Positions 45,175 through 58,184 of a stretch of DNA of 64,000 nucleotides are shown one piece after another. Under the pieces are notes generated by a model, which was not told where the DNA came from, did not search any database, and saw only the letters and a list, made by a program, of their open reading frames with translations. The translations under genes were made by a program, and so were the position numbers. Origin of the DNA: Chlamydomonas reinhardtii (Eukaryota; Chlorophyta; Chlorophyceae; Chlamydomonadales; Chlamydomonadaceae); contig NC_057015.1 of the NCBI RefSeq assembly GCF_000002595.2, positions 1,524,718 to 1,588,717 of the forward strand. The letters run 5' to 3'. Position 1 is the stretch's first letter. Each line of letters begins with the position of its first letter.

Positions 45175-48100
45175 CTACGCAGCGGCCTTCTCATTCGCCG
45201 CAGCTGTCGCCGCGGCAGAGGCCGCCGCCGAGCCCGGACCGAAGCCCGCGCGAGAGGCGCCGCCGCCGCCCTGTGGTGTGCGCGGCGCGGCGCCTATCGC
45301 CTCCTTGTAGACCAGCGTGGCGCCGCGGCAGGAGCGCAACGTGCTGATAAGCACCGGCGGCAGCGTCTTGGTGCCCTGTGGTTGTGAAAATACATATGTG
45401 TTTTGAAGGGCACAAGGAAAACATGTGTGCGTGCGTGTGTGCGTGCGTGCGTGGTGCATACCAAATACGGCGACCACAAGTGACGTGCTGCGCACACACC
45501 CTGGCTGAAACCCTCTGCCCCGCTTTCTGTGCGCGCATTCTTCCTATCACACTTCCTTTCCAACACCATGCACGTTCCAACCTTGCTTCTCCTTCCCCGA
45601 ACACATCCCCTCCCTCCCTCACCACGAGCCCCCTCGCACCTGCGGCAGCGCCATGGCCAGCAGCTGTATGTGCTGCTCGCCCACCGCCTCCGTCAGCACC
45701 TCGTCCAGCTGCCCCTCCAGGCTCAGCACGCGGTTCACGTTGAAGCCGTGCCCCGTGGCCAGCAGGTTGAAATTGTCCAGGGCGCGCCGCACGCTGGCGG
45801 CCTGTGCGCGAGTCAGGTGCCGCGTGGCCTGTGCGCGAGTTAAAGGGAGCAAGGGCGAGAAGTGAGGACGCACATTGACGACACATAGTGAGAGAGCACG
45901 CATACCGTACCGGTCCACTTGGCTGCCCCGGCGTCACCCAGCTATGACAAGGACAGGTAGGATTGGCACAGCCTACCGTGAGGCTGTCCTGTGGCAGCCG
46001 CCCCCCTGTGTGCGCTCACCACAGCGCACCGGCGCCCCTACCAGCGCCTCCCTCCCCGCCTCACCTGCACCTGCGCCAACAGCAGCCGGTCGCCGCGCTT
46101 GCCGTCCAGCAGCTGCGTGCACAGGAAGCCCATCATGTTCTTGGCGTAGTTCTGGTTCTCCACCAGCGTCAGGCACCGCACGCCGCCACCAGACCCCGGC
46201 TTGGCGCCGCCGCCGCCTCCGGCGCCGCCCTTCTTGCCGCCTGCGGCGCCGCCGCCTCCGGCGGCGGCCTCCCAATCCGAGCCAATGGCGCAGTTCTGTC
46301 GGGAGTTGGCGGTGACGACCATGACGGGCACGTGCAGACGCTTGAGGGCGGACAGGGTGATGGATCCGATGATGTAGTTGAAGTCGTTGGAGGTGAGGTG
46401 CTGGCTGCCCATGACCACCATGCGCGCGTCCACCGCCGACACGTAGTTGTCCATCACGTCGATGAGGCCCCACACGCCGCGGACCTGGAGGTAGGGGCGA
46501 AAGAGAGGGACAGGGCGGCGTGCCAGGAGGGTTGCGTGCGTTGGTACCGGCCTGTGTAGGGTGTTGAAGCTTACGCTGCACAGCTCAATGTGCTGTCCCA
46601 AAGCCTGCGACTTCCTTTGAATTGAAAGCGGCCGCCGCCACCTTGCGCATCACCACCCTCGGCCCGAAGACAGCGCAGCGTGCAGTACGCGCACCATCCC
46701 ACGCCTACCTCCACTGTGCCCCTCCACCCTCCTCCCCAACCCTTCTTGTCCCCCACTCACCAGCACCTCGCAGTGTGTGTCCACCATGCTCTTGAGCAGC
46801 CGCTTCTGGAAGCCCTTGAGCACCTCCTCCGCCTCCGCCTTCTGCAGCTCGTTGCTGACGCAGGTGACCAGGTGGATGCAGTCGCGGCCGGGCTTGGCCA
46901 CCAGACCCGCCGCGTCCACCGCCGAGGCCGACACGCGGTTGTTCAGCACGAACACCACCATCACCTGGCGGCGCCGCAAGGCCCGATCAAGCACAAGACC
47001 AGGCACAGGAACGGGACAGATCATTTCACATTCGCATGCTCATCCTGTAAACAGATTCGCGTCCTCATCCTGTTTGCTGTTTACAGGATGCCGTCTGCCA
47101 AGCGAAGCTGTACCACACAGACGGCCAAGGTCCCAAGCCCGCTAACCCCACCACCGCCCGCCAAGCCCGCTCCTTATCTCGCCTCACCTGCGCGCTGCCC
47201 GCCTTGCCCGCCGCCTGTGACGCCACGAACTCCAGCCCCTGCGCCTCGGTGCGGTTGCTGGTGAGCATCTCGCGGAAGGCGACGTCGTGGTCCTGCGCCT
47301 GCAGCATGGGGATGACCTTCTCCAGGTCGTCCGCGGACTGCAGCACGCCGGGGTTGAGCCGCGCGTGCACCGCCAGCGTGCGGGCGCGCGGCGCGGCGGT
47401 CAGGTCCGCCAGGTCCAGGCTGACACGCACCTGTGTAGTGCAGGTTGATGGGTTCGGTTACATAAGGTTAACGGTGGTTGGGTTCGGTTTGGTTTAGGCA
47501 GCTTGGGTGGTGTGTGTGGTGTGTGGCGTGTTGCAATTGGCGCCGGGGCCAGGGACAGCACAAGAAGGTCCGGGTTGTTCGAGCAAGTGCAATTGAATGC
47601 CAAATGGACTGGCGGGAGCCGCACGCGCGCACACAGCGCCAAGCCGCCACCCACCAGCTCCTCGTGCAGCGACAGCTTGGGCCGCAGCGCCGAGGCATTG
47701 GGCATCAGCTGCACCAGGCTGGGCACGTGCAGCAGGTAGCGGCCCAGACCCACAGTCATCTGGCGGGGGAGAAAGAAAGGGAGGGAAGGGGGGCAGCGGG
47801 CAGCGAGCAGCCGGCAGGCAGGGGCAAGGTGAGGTGCGAGGCCTGGGTTGAGCGGTGGCGTGCATTGCGCGTACGCGGAAATAGTGAGCGCAGGTTGCTG
47901 CACACAGGCAGCTGCCTGCGCTGTGTAAGACTGGAGAGAGCTGTGCGTCCGCACCTGTCCGTCGCGAATGGCCCTCAGGTAGTTGGTGGTCTCGATCATC
48001 TTGGGCGTGCCCAGCTCCGCCAGCCGCAGCTCCACCACCGCGTTGGCCGCATCCGGCACCGTGTGGTGCGGCGCCGGCGATGCGCCGCCGCTCACGAAAC

Positions 48101-51100
48101 TCGAGTGCGAGATGCCGTGGTGCCCCTGCCCGTGCCCCGAGCCGTGGCCGTGGTGCGGGTGCGCGCCAGGCGACGGCGGCGGCACCTGCCCGGGCGGGTG
48201 CGGGTGGTGGTGGCCGGGGCCGGCGCCGCCGTTGGCGAAGCCCGCGCGCTGCATGACGAAGGAGTCGAGCACGCGGGCGTCCACGAGGTTGTCGCAGGCC
48301 GCCACCTCCATCACGATGTTGGCGCGCCCGCCGCTGGCGGCGGCGCCGCCGGAGGCCAGGCCGCCCGCGCCGGACCTGTCCTTGAGCGCCATGCAGTAGG
48401 CGAGCATGGGCACGTCCAGGATGGCATCGCGCGACAGCAGCGCCAGGTCGCGGGCGCGGCGAGCCACCAGCCACTCCACCTTGCGCTCCTGCGATGTGCG
48501 CATCCGGGTTGGGTTTGAATGAGTGTGTGTGCTACAAGTTGACTCGTAAAGCATGATGGGCAGTACATGCAGCGCGTACAAGACAAATGGAATGATGAAA
48601 ATGCCATGTGTGGCCAAACAATAAGCAGGTGAGCAGGCGGTTAGGTGAGCAGGTGAGCAGGTGTGCTGCGCCTCACCTGCATGAGTGTGAGCGCGGGCGT
48701 GTCCAGCGGCTCGGGCGCGCCGTCCGGCCCCACCACGAACGCCTCGCCCGCCCAGGTGAGCTGCAGCATGCTGTAGCCGCTGCCCAGCGGCGCCGTGGCC
48801 CCGCCGCTGTACTCCTTCTCGAACACCTTGTACTCATGGTTGTAGCGGTAGCCGGTGTGCAGCGGCGAGGCCACCAGCATCACGTTCTCGCGCTTCAGGC
48901 TGCGGGCGGCAGGAGGGCCGGCACGAGGCACAGGGTCGGGTCGGGTCGCATTACGGAGGGGAAAGGAGTGAAAGAACAAGGAGCGCGAGGAGTCAGGATA
49001 ATAGTTGTGCACGTGCCGGCAAGATGTCCATAGGGCGCGCAGGATGTGTACGTGCGCATACGTGCCCTGCTGATAACTACCGTATGTACGAATCGCCGCG
49101 TGGTTCGAGCATCGAGCGAGGAAAATTGAGCAGGCGCTTCGCCGCGATAGCGCGACGGGTACTTTGCCCACCCGCTACATTGGGAATTCCTTTTGGCGAG
49201 GGTAGGCTGGAAGTGCCGGTAGCAGCCGGCTCTGTGCCCATGGCTCCCGCTTGTACTGCAGGGTATGTGTGGTGTGCGTGTGTGGCCTCTCACCCGAAGA
49301 ACCTGTAGCTCCACAGCTCCTGCACCACCTCCTCCATCTGCTCCTCGGTGATGTGCAGCAGCACCGGCATGACGGCCATGGCCTCGGGCCCCGCCAGGTG
49401 CTGCACCGCCAGCGCCAGCTGACACAGGATGCGCGCGCCCAGCGTGGGGCCCTGTGTGCGGCCGCGGCGGCGGAAGGATGAAGGACACGCTCAAAGGCAG
49501 GGTGCGCGACTTCAACAACAGCAGGACACAACAGCAGGACACTGTCCCTCATGCATTCAGACACGAACGTTACAGGTGCTGCTGCTCAGTCGGCACCACC
49601 GCAGCGCAGCTGGCAGGCCACCCACAGCCCAGAGCCCCCGGCACCCGCCTCCCCAGTAGCGCACCCCAGTGGCGCACCCCAGTAGCGCACCTGAATGCGG
49701 TCCGTCTGCGGCATGATGCCGGGCCGGAAGCGGTCAATCAGGTCCCACGGGTCCGCTGTCCACAGGTCGTGCGCCCGCCGCCGCGGCGAGTTCAGCAGCG
49801 CCGCCGCTGACACCGCGGCCGCCGCCGCCGCGGTGCCGCCCGCGTGGCCGCTGATGCTGGTTCCCCCTACGGGCGTGCTGTAGCCACTGGCGTTGCTGCC
49901 GGCGCTGTCCAGTCGCGACAGCCGCCGCGCGTACTCGCCCGACGTCGTGCCACCCAGCCGCTTGCTGTCCGCGCTGTTGGGCTTGACCGGCCGGCCGGCC
50001 GGCCCCGCGCTGGCCGGCTTGCCGCCGCCGCCGCCTGCGCCGCTGGCCGCGCCCTTGCCCTGCTCCGCAGCCGGAGGCTGCGGCTGCAGCGCCGCCGCCG
50101 CCCCGGGCGCCGGGCCGGCGACTGCGCCGCCCGTGTGCCGTCCTGAGCTGGGTCGCTTCTCCGTGCCTGACAGCACGTCCTCACCTGCGAACACCTGCAG
50201 GCAGATGGTGCCCTGCCGCAGGCGCCGCACCAGGTCTGCCTGGTAGATGCGGTACTGCTCCGAGTAGGTGAAGGCCTCCAGCTCCGACACGGCCGGCGCG
50301 TCCACGGTGCCCCACTGCTGCGCCTCCGCCCAGGCGGCATTGGCGCGGTTGATGAACATGGACAGCATCTGGCCGCTCTTCTTCAGGCTGTTGGACTCAG
50401 CGTCGATCTGCGACTGGATCTGTTGGGCGGGCGCGACAGGGCAGATACAACGACACAAACGTTGACAGGTGGGTGGAGATATGACGGTTTTGAGAGAGCA
50501 TGTAATTGTACCGTACTGCGGCCCCGCAGGAAGCAGCGACGCAGTGCAGCCGCGCACCTGCATGATCTGGCCGTGCTTGGCCGCGACGGCGCTAGTGACC
50601 GATACGCGCGCATTCAGCGGCCCAGTGGGGCCCGTCGTGACCAGCCCCGGCGGAACCGACGCCGCTGGGGCGCCCGCGCCCGGCCGGCTGCTGAAGCGCC
50701 GTGCCGCCATCGAGCTCAGACCGCCCGTGGACGCCGTCGACGCGCCCACCATCTGTTGCGTGACGGAGGCGGGCGGCGGCGGCAGCGCCGCCAATGTGGA
50801 TGGCCGGCGCGGGCCCTGCGGACTGGGCGGCACTACCAGCGGCGACACGGCTGCTGTGAGCGAGCCTTCCCGGCTGGCCGGCGGCGACAGGCCCAGCCCG
50901 CCCGGCGTGCTGCTGCGCCGCCCCAGCCCGCTCATCAGCGCTGCCAACGGACCGTGCAGCGGCCCTCCGCCGCCGTTTGCCTTCGGGCTGTTATGGTTAT
51001 TAATAGCCGCCGCCGTCGCCGCCGGGCTGGCGGGCCCGCTGTCATCGCTGCCGGCCATGCTGCTCAGCCCCAGCCGCACTGCCAGGCCGTTGGTGCTCAG

Positions 51101-53813
51101 GCGGGCCGGGCCCGAGGCCACCATGCCCAGCTGCGGCGGGCCGCCGGACGGCGGCACCACCGGCGCCACCAGGCTGCTGCTGGGCGCGCCGCTGGCCGTG
51201 GTGGTGCGCATGCGCATGGGCGACACGCCCGCCGCCACGTGCTGGTTGGCGGACTGCGCCAGCACGCCGCTGTCGGATCCGCGGCTGCGGCCGCTGAGGC
51301 GCCCGACTGACAGCACGTTGTTGCGCACGCCCGCCAGGCCGCCCGCGCCGGGGCCGGTGGGCGGCGTGGCGGGCGGCCGGTTGGCCATGCTGCCCTGGCG
51401 CGAGGCCGCTCTGTGGGGAGGAGGTCGTGGGAGGAGGTGCAGGTGGGAGGTAAAGACGCGGTTTGCGGTGTCGTCGCTGCTGCTTTTGTTCACCTCATGC
51501 CACCATGTGTGCGTTCCCCGCCCCAATACGAGCCAAGCAATGTGAACGCGGCTGCGGTGCAACTCACGGTGATCCGGATCCGGGCCATGGCGGCTCCTCC
51601 GTCAGCGCCCCGGTGGCGCTGCTGCCGCTGCCGTTGCGGCACATCATGTCCTCCATTGTTTGCTGCACAGGGGCCGGACACATACATACTCAGATACGGA
51701 TTAGCTTTTACCCTTTGCTTATGCCCATACCCACCAGGTTCGTGGTCCACGAGGCCCGCCATGCCCCACTCCCAAGCTCCGCCCGTCCGTCCACCCAACC
51801 CCACACTTGAAACCTGCCCATCCGTCCCCCGCCCCTCCGTTACCCTCTCCACACCCGTTCCCCAGCCCCTACCGCCTCCAATCCCACCCCCGCCGTTCCT
51901 GCCGCCCACCTTGACTGCCTCCAGCTCGTCCTTGATGCCCGCATACTTCCGCTGCTCCTCCACGAAACGCGGCACGTCGTCCGCCAGCACGCGCGGGATC
52001 ATGAAACCCAAGTTGTCCAGTCTGTGGGGACAAGTTGACGAGGATGCGCATGCATGGAACGAATCATGGGTGTCGACAGAGACGGTAGGCTTGACAAAGC
52101 CGCATGCGCGGCAAGTCGCTATCCGGCACATGCGACCCCCCAGCCGCGCCACCACCAGGCAGTGCCCGCACACCGACGCGGGACACGGGCGCACCAAGCC
52201 TCAAGGGACTCACTTGTTCCCGGCCCGGTTCCGGCGCTTGCCGCGCTGCAGCCGCATGACGGTCATGACGATGATCATCACGCGCCGCCGCGCCGCCCAC
52301 ATGCGCAGCCGCCAGGGCGCCACCATAATGATGGGCCCGGCCGCCGATGCCGGTATGCCCGAGCCTGGTGGTCAGGGTGAGGTGGGAGCAGCCCGGGCAG
52401 TGCAACCTCAGCCATTGAAGTAGCGAGCTGCTGGCAACACCCGGGCGTGCACAGCAACCAGCGCGATGTTACGAGCGCCTTTGCCGCTGCGCACCTGTAA
52501 TACGGCGACCCCCGGTGTGTGAGGTGCGCCCCGATGTGGGCGGCTTCGGCGCCGTCCTGCATCACATAGCGCGGCAGGGCACGACATTGGCGTTCTGCCC
52601 CCAAACCACACCTGCAGGGCATGCCATTGGCTTTCTGCGCCCAACCCGCACCCTGGCCCCTCTTCGTTTGTCGCTGCCGCTCCCGTCCCTCCACACGCCC
52701 AGCCCCCGACTGCCACCCCAGCACCCGGCCGCCAGCCGCACCCGCGGTCATAGATGGCCCCCGGTTTGGGCAGGGGCATTCCCGCCGCCGCGGCCGCCGC
52801 CGCCTCCGGTCCTTCCGTGACCAGGATGTGCTGGATCTGCGCCTGCCGCTCCTGCTCCTGCTGCATGCGCTCGTAGGCTCGCTTCTCCGTGGCTAGCATG
52901 AAGCCCGTGTATTTGGCCTCCACCTTGGGCGCTGGCGGCGGCACCAGCATCTCCTGCATTACATCGCCCTGCTTCTTCACTTGCTCCTGTGATGGGTGGG
53001 TCGAGGGGAGGTTGGAGGCAAAGGAAGGAGCGGCGCGTGTAGGAGACAGGACAGCTGGGTGCGTTGGGCAAGAGCTTGGTTGAGAGGAAGTTCCCAAACG
53101 GTAGCCCCAGCCTCTTGTCAGCAGAAGCGTCTTTTTTTCATAAGCGGCACTCAGGGGCATCGCGCTTGTGCTGCTGCCAGCAATGCGGGCGGGCAGGCCT
53201 GGTGACTACCGCTGGTGTGCGCACCCACTACGGCCACGGGCTCGCTTCTCTTAACTCGCCAGTGCCCCCCCCTCCCCAGAGCCATGCACTATCCATACAC
53301 CCAGCTCCCTTGCCTCCCTCAGACCCCAGGACCCTCCTGTAGTGCAGATAACCGTTGAACCCTAGGCCATGTGGCACACATGCAAGGGGCCGATCCTGCG
53401 TCCGACCAGCTGAGCATATCCTGTGTTCCTCCAAGTTTGAGAAGCACGAATCCGTACATCTCTTGACCCCTGGAACATTATACTTCTGGGCCAGGCCCGA
53501 CCGTGAATTCCGACATGTCAACCCACCGCGAGGAACTGAAGCTTTGCTGAAAAGCTTTGACCACGAGCAATCGGTGGTCTGTTTAGGCCTGCAGGTTGAG
53601 CCCGATAACGAGCGAGGTTAGTGACGCAAAGCCGCGGCCTCTCGCCCGCCCAGCCGAGCCGACGCCAAGGCTCTGCGACCCTGGCATGTAACACAACTTA
53701 CCACCGAGCCGGTCCAGCTCCCGAATGCGGTCGCTGCGCCATTCCTCAGACAATACGCCCTCCCAATCCCGGGGGTCCCTGTCCAGGGCTGAGGTACTGA
53801 TTTCGTTACCCAT
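45175..53813 (-). CDS. Large protein with a C-terminal universal-stress-protein-like region
   Basis: The minus-strand exons are 53813-53702 (start), an unresolved junction, then 52986-52742, 52556-52495, 52364-52214, 52021-51910, 51662-51568, 51410-50558, 50419-49691, 49451-49294, 48899-48677, 48488-47955, 47759-47655, 47430-47188, 46964-46761, 46484-46065, 45828-45640 and 45375-45175. The last sixteen are phase-consistent and give 1507 residues. The first exon encodes MGNEIS, a possible N-myristoylation site, but its phase 1 end does not meet the next exon, so a linking exon is missing or it is a separate gene. Middle exons are charged coiled coil (EQVKKQGDVMQEML) and low-complexity; one exon is His-rich. 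Exons 46964-46761 and 46484-46065 carry the USP-like fold (VMVVFVLNN, DARMVVMGSQHL, VPVMVV). USP domains bind nucleotides or act in stress and ciliary proteins; the role here is unknown. Confidence 0.7.
45801..45843 (-). other. Duplicated 3' splice site in the USP-domain gene
   Basis: On the minus strand the string ACTCGCGCACAGGCC occurs twice, 27 bases apart. Exon 45828-45640 can therefore start at 45828 or at 45801. Both acceptors keep the frame and differ by nine residues (ATRHLTRAQ). Confidence 0.8.
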
Positions 53814-55135
53814 TGTTATCTAGCCTAGCCTATCCTTTATCCAAGGTAGCTAAGAGCGAGAACGACCTGTACACGGTGACCGCATTTCGACGCAGCCTGC
53901 CGAACGGGTCCGCTAGCGCAGTGCTCAATTAAGTGTACAAAGTTGTATGTGTACACAGCCTGCTGCAGACGTGTGTGCTCGAGGCGGCGGTCTGGCCGCA
54001 GAAATGGGCTCCGGTGCCGCTGATGGTGCTCCGTCCAGATCACAATCCGACCGCACCCAACGCCGTCCCCGTATTCCCGTCATCTGTTCCCACGCGCATA
54101 AGCTTGCTCATCTGGGCAGCTCCGCTGCCACGTCCTGAGGCAGAGACGCTGGTAGTGCCCGTGCGGCCTTGGCCCTGCTGCACCCTGCGGCGCTGAGGTG
54201 CTGCCCTCCCCTCCCCTAGTGCTGCCGACTGTAGCACCTGTCGCCGTGGCCCGCCTCGCCGCTTCGCCGCCTCAGCGATGAACCTCGATGTCGTCGATGA
54301 ACTCCTTCTCCCCAGTTGTTTTTACTGGTCCAGTGACTGTGTGGCATGGGACTGCCGCGTTCAATGTGCGTCAAGCTGCAACTTGCAAGCCAGGGCCACA
54401 GCGCCACAGACTGGGCTCCGTGGCTGCGCGCCTGCGCCGCCCACCGTACCTCCCGAACAGCCACACACCATCCCCGTAATCAGCACCCCAATGGACATTG
54501 TGGCAACTGGACTGATGACTCTGGTGAGTCACAAGCGCGCAAACCGTATCGCACTCTTGTGCTGTAAGTTTTAGGCCCAGACACGTGCAACACTGCATCG
54601 CACTTGTTACTGTGGTGTCGTTTGTTTGCAGGTATGTGCCTGCGCACCATCACCCCCGAGCTCACTTACGCCGCCTACAGCCCGATTGTACCTGCAGTGG
54701 CAGACTGGCCCTTTTCATAGCATGCAAGCCATGCGCTATCTGTGTATCAGTAGGCAGTGTCATGCGCAGTAGCCTGCCTCCGAGCCTTATGCACGATACC
54801 AGCAATACCGCCGGTTGCAACCAAGTCAGCTGCTGGCTTTGAATCTAGCACATTATAGCAGTACGACATGTCATGAATATATGCTGGCTGCCGGCCTGCA
54901 CTTGCCTGGATGCAGGCGCGCCGCCCTGATTCCGCCGACTGGTCCCTTCATCCAACCGCGGAATCAGCCTCTACCCGACCACCTTCCCTCCGCGCCCTAC
55001 CCGCCGACGCAATCCGCAGACCGCATGTGCCGTTCAACGACAAAGCGTTGCAGCCACGCCGCACAACAAAAGCCACGCCAAGCTCCGCCAGCGGTCCCGA
55101 ACATGGTCCACCTAAGCATCACGAGCAGCAGCTGT
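53814..55135. other. Spacer between the USP-domain gene 5' end and the MEX1 3' end
   Basis: About 1.3 kb. It contains the promoter of the minus-strand gene on the left and the MEX1 3' UTR on the right. A GC-rich segment at about 53960-54290 has some coding-like bias on the + strand, but no start, splice sites or recognisable motif, so no gene is called. Confidence 0.45.
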
Positions 55136-57895
55136 TTATGCGGGCCGCGGGCTTGCTGCCGCCGCTGTGGCTCTCCGGTGCTGCACCACCACGTAGCCAG
55201 TGTACAGCAGCAGCGCCCCGGTGATGGAGAAGAACAGCCAGGGGTCCAGGAAGCGCCGCCTGCACGAGCGCGAGCATTATGCAGGGCACGTGTGCCCCGG
55301 GAGGTCACAAAGCCGCGGGTGCGGAACACGCAGCGTGCCTGCCACACCTGCCTCCGGCCGGGTGACGCCATCCTCCGCCTCCATACCCTTGCCCCTACCG
55401 GACACCCCCGCCTCCACCTCTCCACTCCCAGCACCGCTTCCCGCCCTGCCCTCCCCGCCGCTCACCCTGTGGCCGCCGACGCGCTGCGGAACATGCTGAA
55501 CAGCTGACCCCAGCCCGCTACGCAGGCCCAGCAGGTGCCGCTGAGCCACACCACGTCGCGCACGAACAGCGCCCGCGGCACCATGAGCGCGTTGCCCAGC
55601 AGCGCCAGCAGCATGGTGCCCACGCTCAGGCCCTCCAGGCTCTGTGGCTCAAGCAGGTTGCGGACCTGCAGGGGCGTGCGTGCGTGCGTGCATGAGTGAG
55701 TGTGTGCGTGCATGAGTGAGTGTGTGAGTGTGTGTGTGTGTGTGTGTGTGCGTGCGGTTGGGTGGAAGAGGGTTGCATAGGTGCACAGGCCGAGGCATGG
55801 GTGAGGCTCAGGCGCTGGCGCCCTTGGCAACCGCGGCCGTGACACCATCCACGTTGTGCATTGCTCCCAGCGGCTGGCGCGCGCAATTTCAAGACGCGCG
55901 TGACCGCCTGGCCGCTCGCCCCGCCCCTTCCGCAATCGCCGACCCACCAGCTGCGGTAGCGGCGACAGCGCAAACAGCAGCGTGGCGCCCCAGCCCGGCA
56001 GCTGCCGCACCAGCGTTGCCGCGTCGCTACCGCCCTTGGACGACAGCTGTAGTCAGTCAGTCAGTCAGATAGGCAGGCAGTCAGGCAGGATGATGAATGG
56101 AGCAAAGGGGATATAGGGGCACTTGAAGTGGGTCAGGTCCTCAAGTTCCCAACAGGCGTGACCGCTTTGGCCACTCCTCCCACAGCCGACCACCCGCCCC
56201 GCTCTCAGCCTCAGCAGGTGGCCCGCGCCGGCATCAAGTATACGGCATGCACTTGAGGGCAGCACTGTATGCGGTATGTGTTTGACTCACCCGTAGCCCT
56301 AGCACCGCTCCAAGCAGCCCAAGCGTGCAAATGAAGGGCAGCAGCGTGGATGCCGCCGGGGACACGGTGTTGTAGAGCACCTGTGCTCCACGGACATGAC
56401 AACACGGCACGTCAATTGGGTAGCTCCTCCACCTGTGGTTGCCGCAACACCTACACAGCACCACAGCCACTACACCAGGTCGTGGTCCACCCCCATGCAC
56501 CCCAACCGCCCTATTGCCCTCGTTGCAACATCCCTTCCGCTTCCTTCCCTCGGAGTTGGCTATGGTTTCAGCGCTGTCTTCAGGGCCCCTATCAGTTCGC
56601 CTTCCCTCCCCTCCACCCACCTGCGGCACCACCGCCAGCCCCACCAGCCCGCTGCCCAGCTGCCACATCTGCCAGCTGCCCCACTTCTCGTCCGCCGGCT
56701 GCGCTGCGCCCGCCAGCGCCGCCACGCGTGCCAGGTTCATAAAAGTGGCAAAGGCCGTGAAGGCCGCCGCCGCCAAAAACACCGCGAGCGGCATGAAGCC
56801 GGCAAGAGCCACCTGAGGCACACATGGCAAAAACGGAAATCCGCGTCAGAACTCGCGACATCTTGACGCGTGTTAAGGGTGGGAAGAGACCGTTGATGAT
56901 GTGCTGGTTCGTGTGGGTGAACGTATGCATGCATCAGGTGAGTACTTTAGCGGGCTACACAGTGCATGCCTCCCCGGGGTCCCAGTCCTTGTCGCGCCAC
57001 ATTAGGGCACTGCACTTAGGGCTCGAGCGACGGACGCCAAGACCCCCACGCCACCGCCGCCCTCGACCCTCCCTTCCACCCTTGCCCCTTCCTCTGCACC
57101 CCTTCCTCTGCGGACGCCTCCACTCTGCCCCGCCCTGCCGCACCTGTGTGAGAATGAGGAAGTTGTTGAGGATTCCCACAAGCTGCACGTTTACGGCGCT
57201 GCGCTCGCCTGACGCCGCGAAATGGCTGCACATTAATGTGTTGCCTGCGATGGAACCGGGCATGACACATGAGGATAACAATACCGTCCTCCTCCTGCTT
57301 TGACACAGCACTTACCGAACATGGCAGAGAGGTAGCCCTCCCAGCTGATAATGGACAGGGCCGTGGGGTGGCCGCCAGCCATGTTGATGGCATTCTGTTG
57401 GATGAACGTTGGGTTTTTCGTTTTGGGTCAGGGGGACCGGATGGTGCTGGCCTGGTGGTATAAGGGGTGCCATTGCTACGGGTCTTGGCAATCACCCCCT
57501 CTACTCCTCAGGCCGCTAGCTGTTGAGTTCCCGTTTGCACGCAGGGAACTGCGGCCCAGCATTGCGGTGCTAGACCTCCGACACACACCCCGTGCACGTC
57601 CTGGGCAGGCCGGTCACGGCACGCCGCGGGTTGCGCGGGAACCTTGCCTGGCGGCCCAGCCTACCTGGACGACTTGCGGAAGCACCAAAATAGAGAACGG
57701 AATGCTGGATGCAGCCACCAGCTTGTCCGTGAGCGCATTCCATCGCTGGCTGTCGCTTGCCGGACCGCTCGTTGCTCCCGCATGCAACGGGGGCACGGGC
57801 TTTTTCCGGCTACTGACAGTCACCAGCGTTCGCGTGCCTGTTGTCCGTCGCCCTTCCATCCCCGAAAAACTCCTTGCCGGTGCCGGTTGCAACAT
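55136..57895 (-). CDS. MEX1: Plastid maltose transporter MEX1 (maltose excess 1)
   Basis: In plants MEX1 exports maltose from starch breakdown across the inner plastid envelope. Eight minus-strand exons are proposed: 57895-57665, 57394-57316, 57244-57144, 56812-56621, 56380-56291, 56046-55948, 55665-55466 and 55259-55136. All phases agree and give 371 residues. The ATG at 57895 is the first in frame and opens a Ser/Arg/Ala-rich transit peptide of about 55 residues. Family motifs follow: IPFSILVLPQVVQ, GGHPTALSIISWEGYLSAMFGN, LNNFLILTQ, KWGSWQMWQL with VGLAVVPQV, and most clearly GLSVGTMLLALLGNALMVPR followed by RDVVWLSG. About seven to nine hydrophobic segments are visible. The last exon is a helix (FFSITGALLLYTGYVVV) and a short Ala-rich tail. 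The protein is slightly shorter than the Arabidopsis protein. It starts 290 bases from the divergent gene at 58185. Confidence 0.92.
55676..55755. repeat. TG/TGCG microsatellite in MEX1 intron 7-side of exon 55665
   Basis: Alternating TGCG, TGAG and pure TG dinucleotides run just outside the 5' border of the MEX1 exon that ends at 55665. On the minus strand this is a CA-rich tract beside the acceptor. Confidence 0.9.
56051..56069. repeat. AGTC tetranucleotide repeat
   Basis: Four to five copies of AGTC lie immediately beside the MEX1 acceptor at 56047-56048. Confidence 0.9.
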
Positions 57896-58184
57896 TCGGC
57901 ACGATTGCCACAAGTTGATATTACAGGTTCATGGAGGTTGTGGTGAAGCTACGGGGGGTCAGAAAAGCCTGAAAGCGGAGTGCTATTCCAGGAGACGATG
58001 CATCACTTCGCGCGGGGAAATGAAGTCGTGTCCGCTCGCCTGTCTCCATGTCCAAACAACTATCCCTTTAAACCGTTAACAATTGTAGAATAAAAGGGCT
58101 TGTGAAGACAGGTGGTGAACTAGTGTCAGAACTAGTCTAGGAGGACCCTGGGCTTGCTAGCCCTAGTACCTGTCCGCGGCCAAC
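57896..58184. promoter_or_regulatory. Shared divergent promoter region of MEX1 and the LRR gene
   Basis: Only 289 bases separate two start codons on opposite strands, so both promoters and 5' UTRs lie here. An A+T-rich stretch (TAGAATAAAAGGG at about 58086) is the best TATA-like candidate. A short direct repeat, AACTAGT, occurs twice at about 58118-58137. No transcript evidence is available. Confidence 0.55.

Noticed and set aside
49098-49110. GGTTCGAGCATC, resembling a tRNA B box
   Set aside because: The B-box match is incomplete, and no A box or cloverleaf is found at the right distance.
50469-51545. Plus-strand frame of about 358 codons (and another at 47478-48518) opposite the USP-domain gene
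   Set aside because: The minus strand gives a chain of phase-consistent exons through here. The plus frames cross introns and are low-complexity mirror products.
53933-54290. Plus-strand GC-rich frame in the spacer left of MEX1
   Set aside because: It has no supported start, splice sites or recognisable residues; left as spacer.
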